Assembly: GCA_023254645.1 (NCBI GenBank)
Contig: JALRLA010000378.1
Span: 1 to 14,779 of the forward strand
Source: Bacteroidia bacterium
Lineage (GTDB): Bacteria > Bacteroidota > Bacteroidia > NS11-12g > UBA955
Direction: 5' to 3'
Length of the DNA: 14,779 nucleotides
In this document: piece by piece, positions 14,317 to 14,779 of the stretch
How the letters are laid out: each line of letters opens with the position of its first letter
Numbering within the stretch: the first letter of the stretch is position 1
The notes under the pieces: model-generated
Database searches by the model: none
Told to the model about the DNA's origin: nothing
Seen by the model: only the letters and a program-made list of their open reading frames with translations
Made by a program: the position numbers and the translations under genes

Positions 14317-14736
14317 ATGTTCAATGCTGCTAACTCAAAAAAAGAAAAGCCAGGATCTGCCCAGCAGGGTATCATGAACTTCATTGGCACCGGTACAGAA
14401 GTCAAAGGTGATTTGGCGAGCAATGGAGACATTCGTGTCGATGGAAGTATCGAGGGTACGGTGCGCGTTCAGCATCGCCTTGTTGTCGGTGATTCAGGAA
14501 AGATTGCTGGTGATATTCACGCCCTTCATGCGACCATAGCCGGACACATCAAGGGGAACGTAAGCGTAAAGAAAACGTTGATTTTGAAGCCCAACTCGAA
14601 AATAGATGGAGACATCATTACCGACCAATTGATCATTGAATCGGGAGCCCAGTTCAACGGTCGCTGCACGATGAATGTTCAGAAAACGGTCAGTCCCGCT
14701 TCAGCTCCTGGTCCCCATGCAACCACCAAAGGTTGA
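14317..14736 (+). CDS. Bactofilin family cytoskeletal protein
   Basis: Bactofilins form nucleotide-independent filaments that scaffold cell-wall enzymes at the membrane. The 139-residue protein has a polar N-terminal tail (1-19), then the bactofilin beta-helix domain (about 20-120) with regularly spaced Gly/Val/Ile turns: NFIGTGTEVKGDL, GDIRVDGSIEGTV, KIAGDIHALHATIAGHIKGNV, SKIDGDIITDQLIIESGAQFNGRC (each part of one or two coils). It ends with a Pro/Ser/Ala-rich tail. Length and layout match the short, single-domain family members. It has its own promoter but probably also receives transcription from the M23-like gene 31 bases upstream; proximity to that gene, sprE and a class A PBP suggests a role in cell-wall or envelope organisation. 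The following gene starts inside its last seven codons. Confidence 0.93.
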   Translation: MFNAANSKKEKPGSAQQGIMNFIGTGTEVKGDLASNGDIRVDGSIEGTVRVQHRLVVGDSGKIAGDIHALHATIAGHIKGNVSVKKTLILKPNSKIDGDIITDQLIIESGAQFNGRCTMNVQKTVSPASAPGPHATTKG

Positions 14737-14779
14737 TTCGGAGTCCAAGTGGAAGCAAAACACTTCGTTTTTGCGTTAC
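14717..14779 (+). CDS. Start of AtpZ/AtpI-like gene (cut by window end)
   Basis: An ATG at 14717 in the frame shifted from bactofilin opens 21 codons to the window edge without a stop. The encoded start is short, polar and charged, followed by KWKQNTSFLRY. This matches the style of AtpZ (AtpI-like) N termini, in which a charged stretch leads into an aromatic-flanked first membrane helix. From memory, AtpZ followed by the ATP synthase F0 genes often lies next to a bactofilin in Bacteroidota, which supports the guess. It overlaps the bactofilin gene by 20 bases, suggesting coupling. With 21 residues, the identification is tentative; that the frame is coding is more likely than the name. Confidence 0.45.
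   Translation, partial: MQPPKVDSESKWKQNTSFLRY

Noticed and set aside
1..14779. Insertion sequence, prophage, CRISPR or genomic island
   Set aside because: No transposase, integrase, direct-repeat array or flanking duplication was seen. The AT-rich block at 3556-3790 is intergenic and does not mark imported genes by itself.

Overview
The window is a stretch of ordinary-density chromosome from a member of the Bacteroidota, most likely a flavobacterium-like lineage; I cannot place the family. Three things support this. Almost every mappable promoter carries the Bacteroidota -7 box TAnnTTTG and no Shine-Dalgarno sequence is evident. Several genes are Bacteroidota-typical: a SprE/PorW lipoprotein of the type IX secretion system (T9SS), the alternative GlmU-like nucleotidyltransferase, and a SpeA-like decarboxylase of the short form. 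Lipoprotein signal peptides are frequent. No mobile element, CRISPR array, tRNA or rRNA was seen.

Layout. Positions 1-2336 (+) hold the 3' part of an unrecognised gene whose stop codon overlaps the start of a sodium:solute symporter. A bidirectional hairpin terminator follows at about 2403-2427. Positions 2452-3555 (-) hold two small unrecognised lipoproteins, probably one operon. Positions 3556-4018 are an AT-rich gene-free stretch with a G/C-homopolymer hairpin and a clear terminator for the next gene. Position 4019-5419 (-) is a SpeA-like PLP decarboxylase, divergent from malate dehydrogenase (5618-6559, +). An EamA/DMT permease (6552-7415, +) overlaps the end of mdh. Its stop codon collides with that of a convergent GlmU-like sugar nucleotidyltransferase/acetyltransferase (7412-8578, -). 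Ribosomal protein L31 type B (8654-8902, -) has its own promoter and terminator.

The right third is an envelope cluster. A class A penicillin-binding protein (8967-11201, -) lies downstream of SprE/PorW (11248-13830, -). Divergent from these is a short single-pass membrane protein resembling the N-terminal part of Bacteroidota M23 peptidases but lacking the peptidase domain (13905-14285, +). It is followed by a bactofilin (14317-14736, +) and the first 21 codons of a gene that looks like AtpZ, the small protein that precedes the ATP synthase F0 genes (14717 to the window end).

Functionally, the right half concerns building the envelope: UDP-GlcNAc-type precursor synthesis, peptidoglycan polymerisation and crosslinking, T9SS assembly, and bactofilin scaffolding. 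The left half is transport and central metabolism with two unknown lipoproteins. I see no clear new multi-gene system. The most unusual items are the peptidase-less M23-like protein beside the bactofilin, the lipoprotein pair with its homopolymer-flanked upstream region, and the near-leaderless GlmU-like gene.
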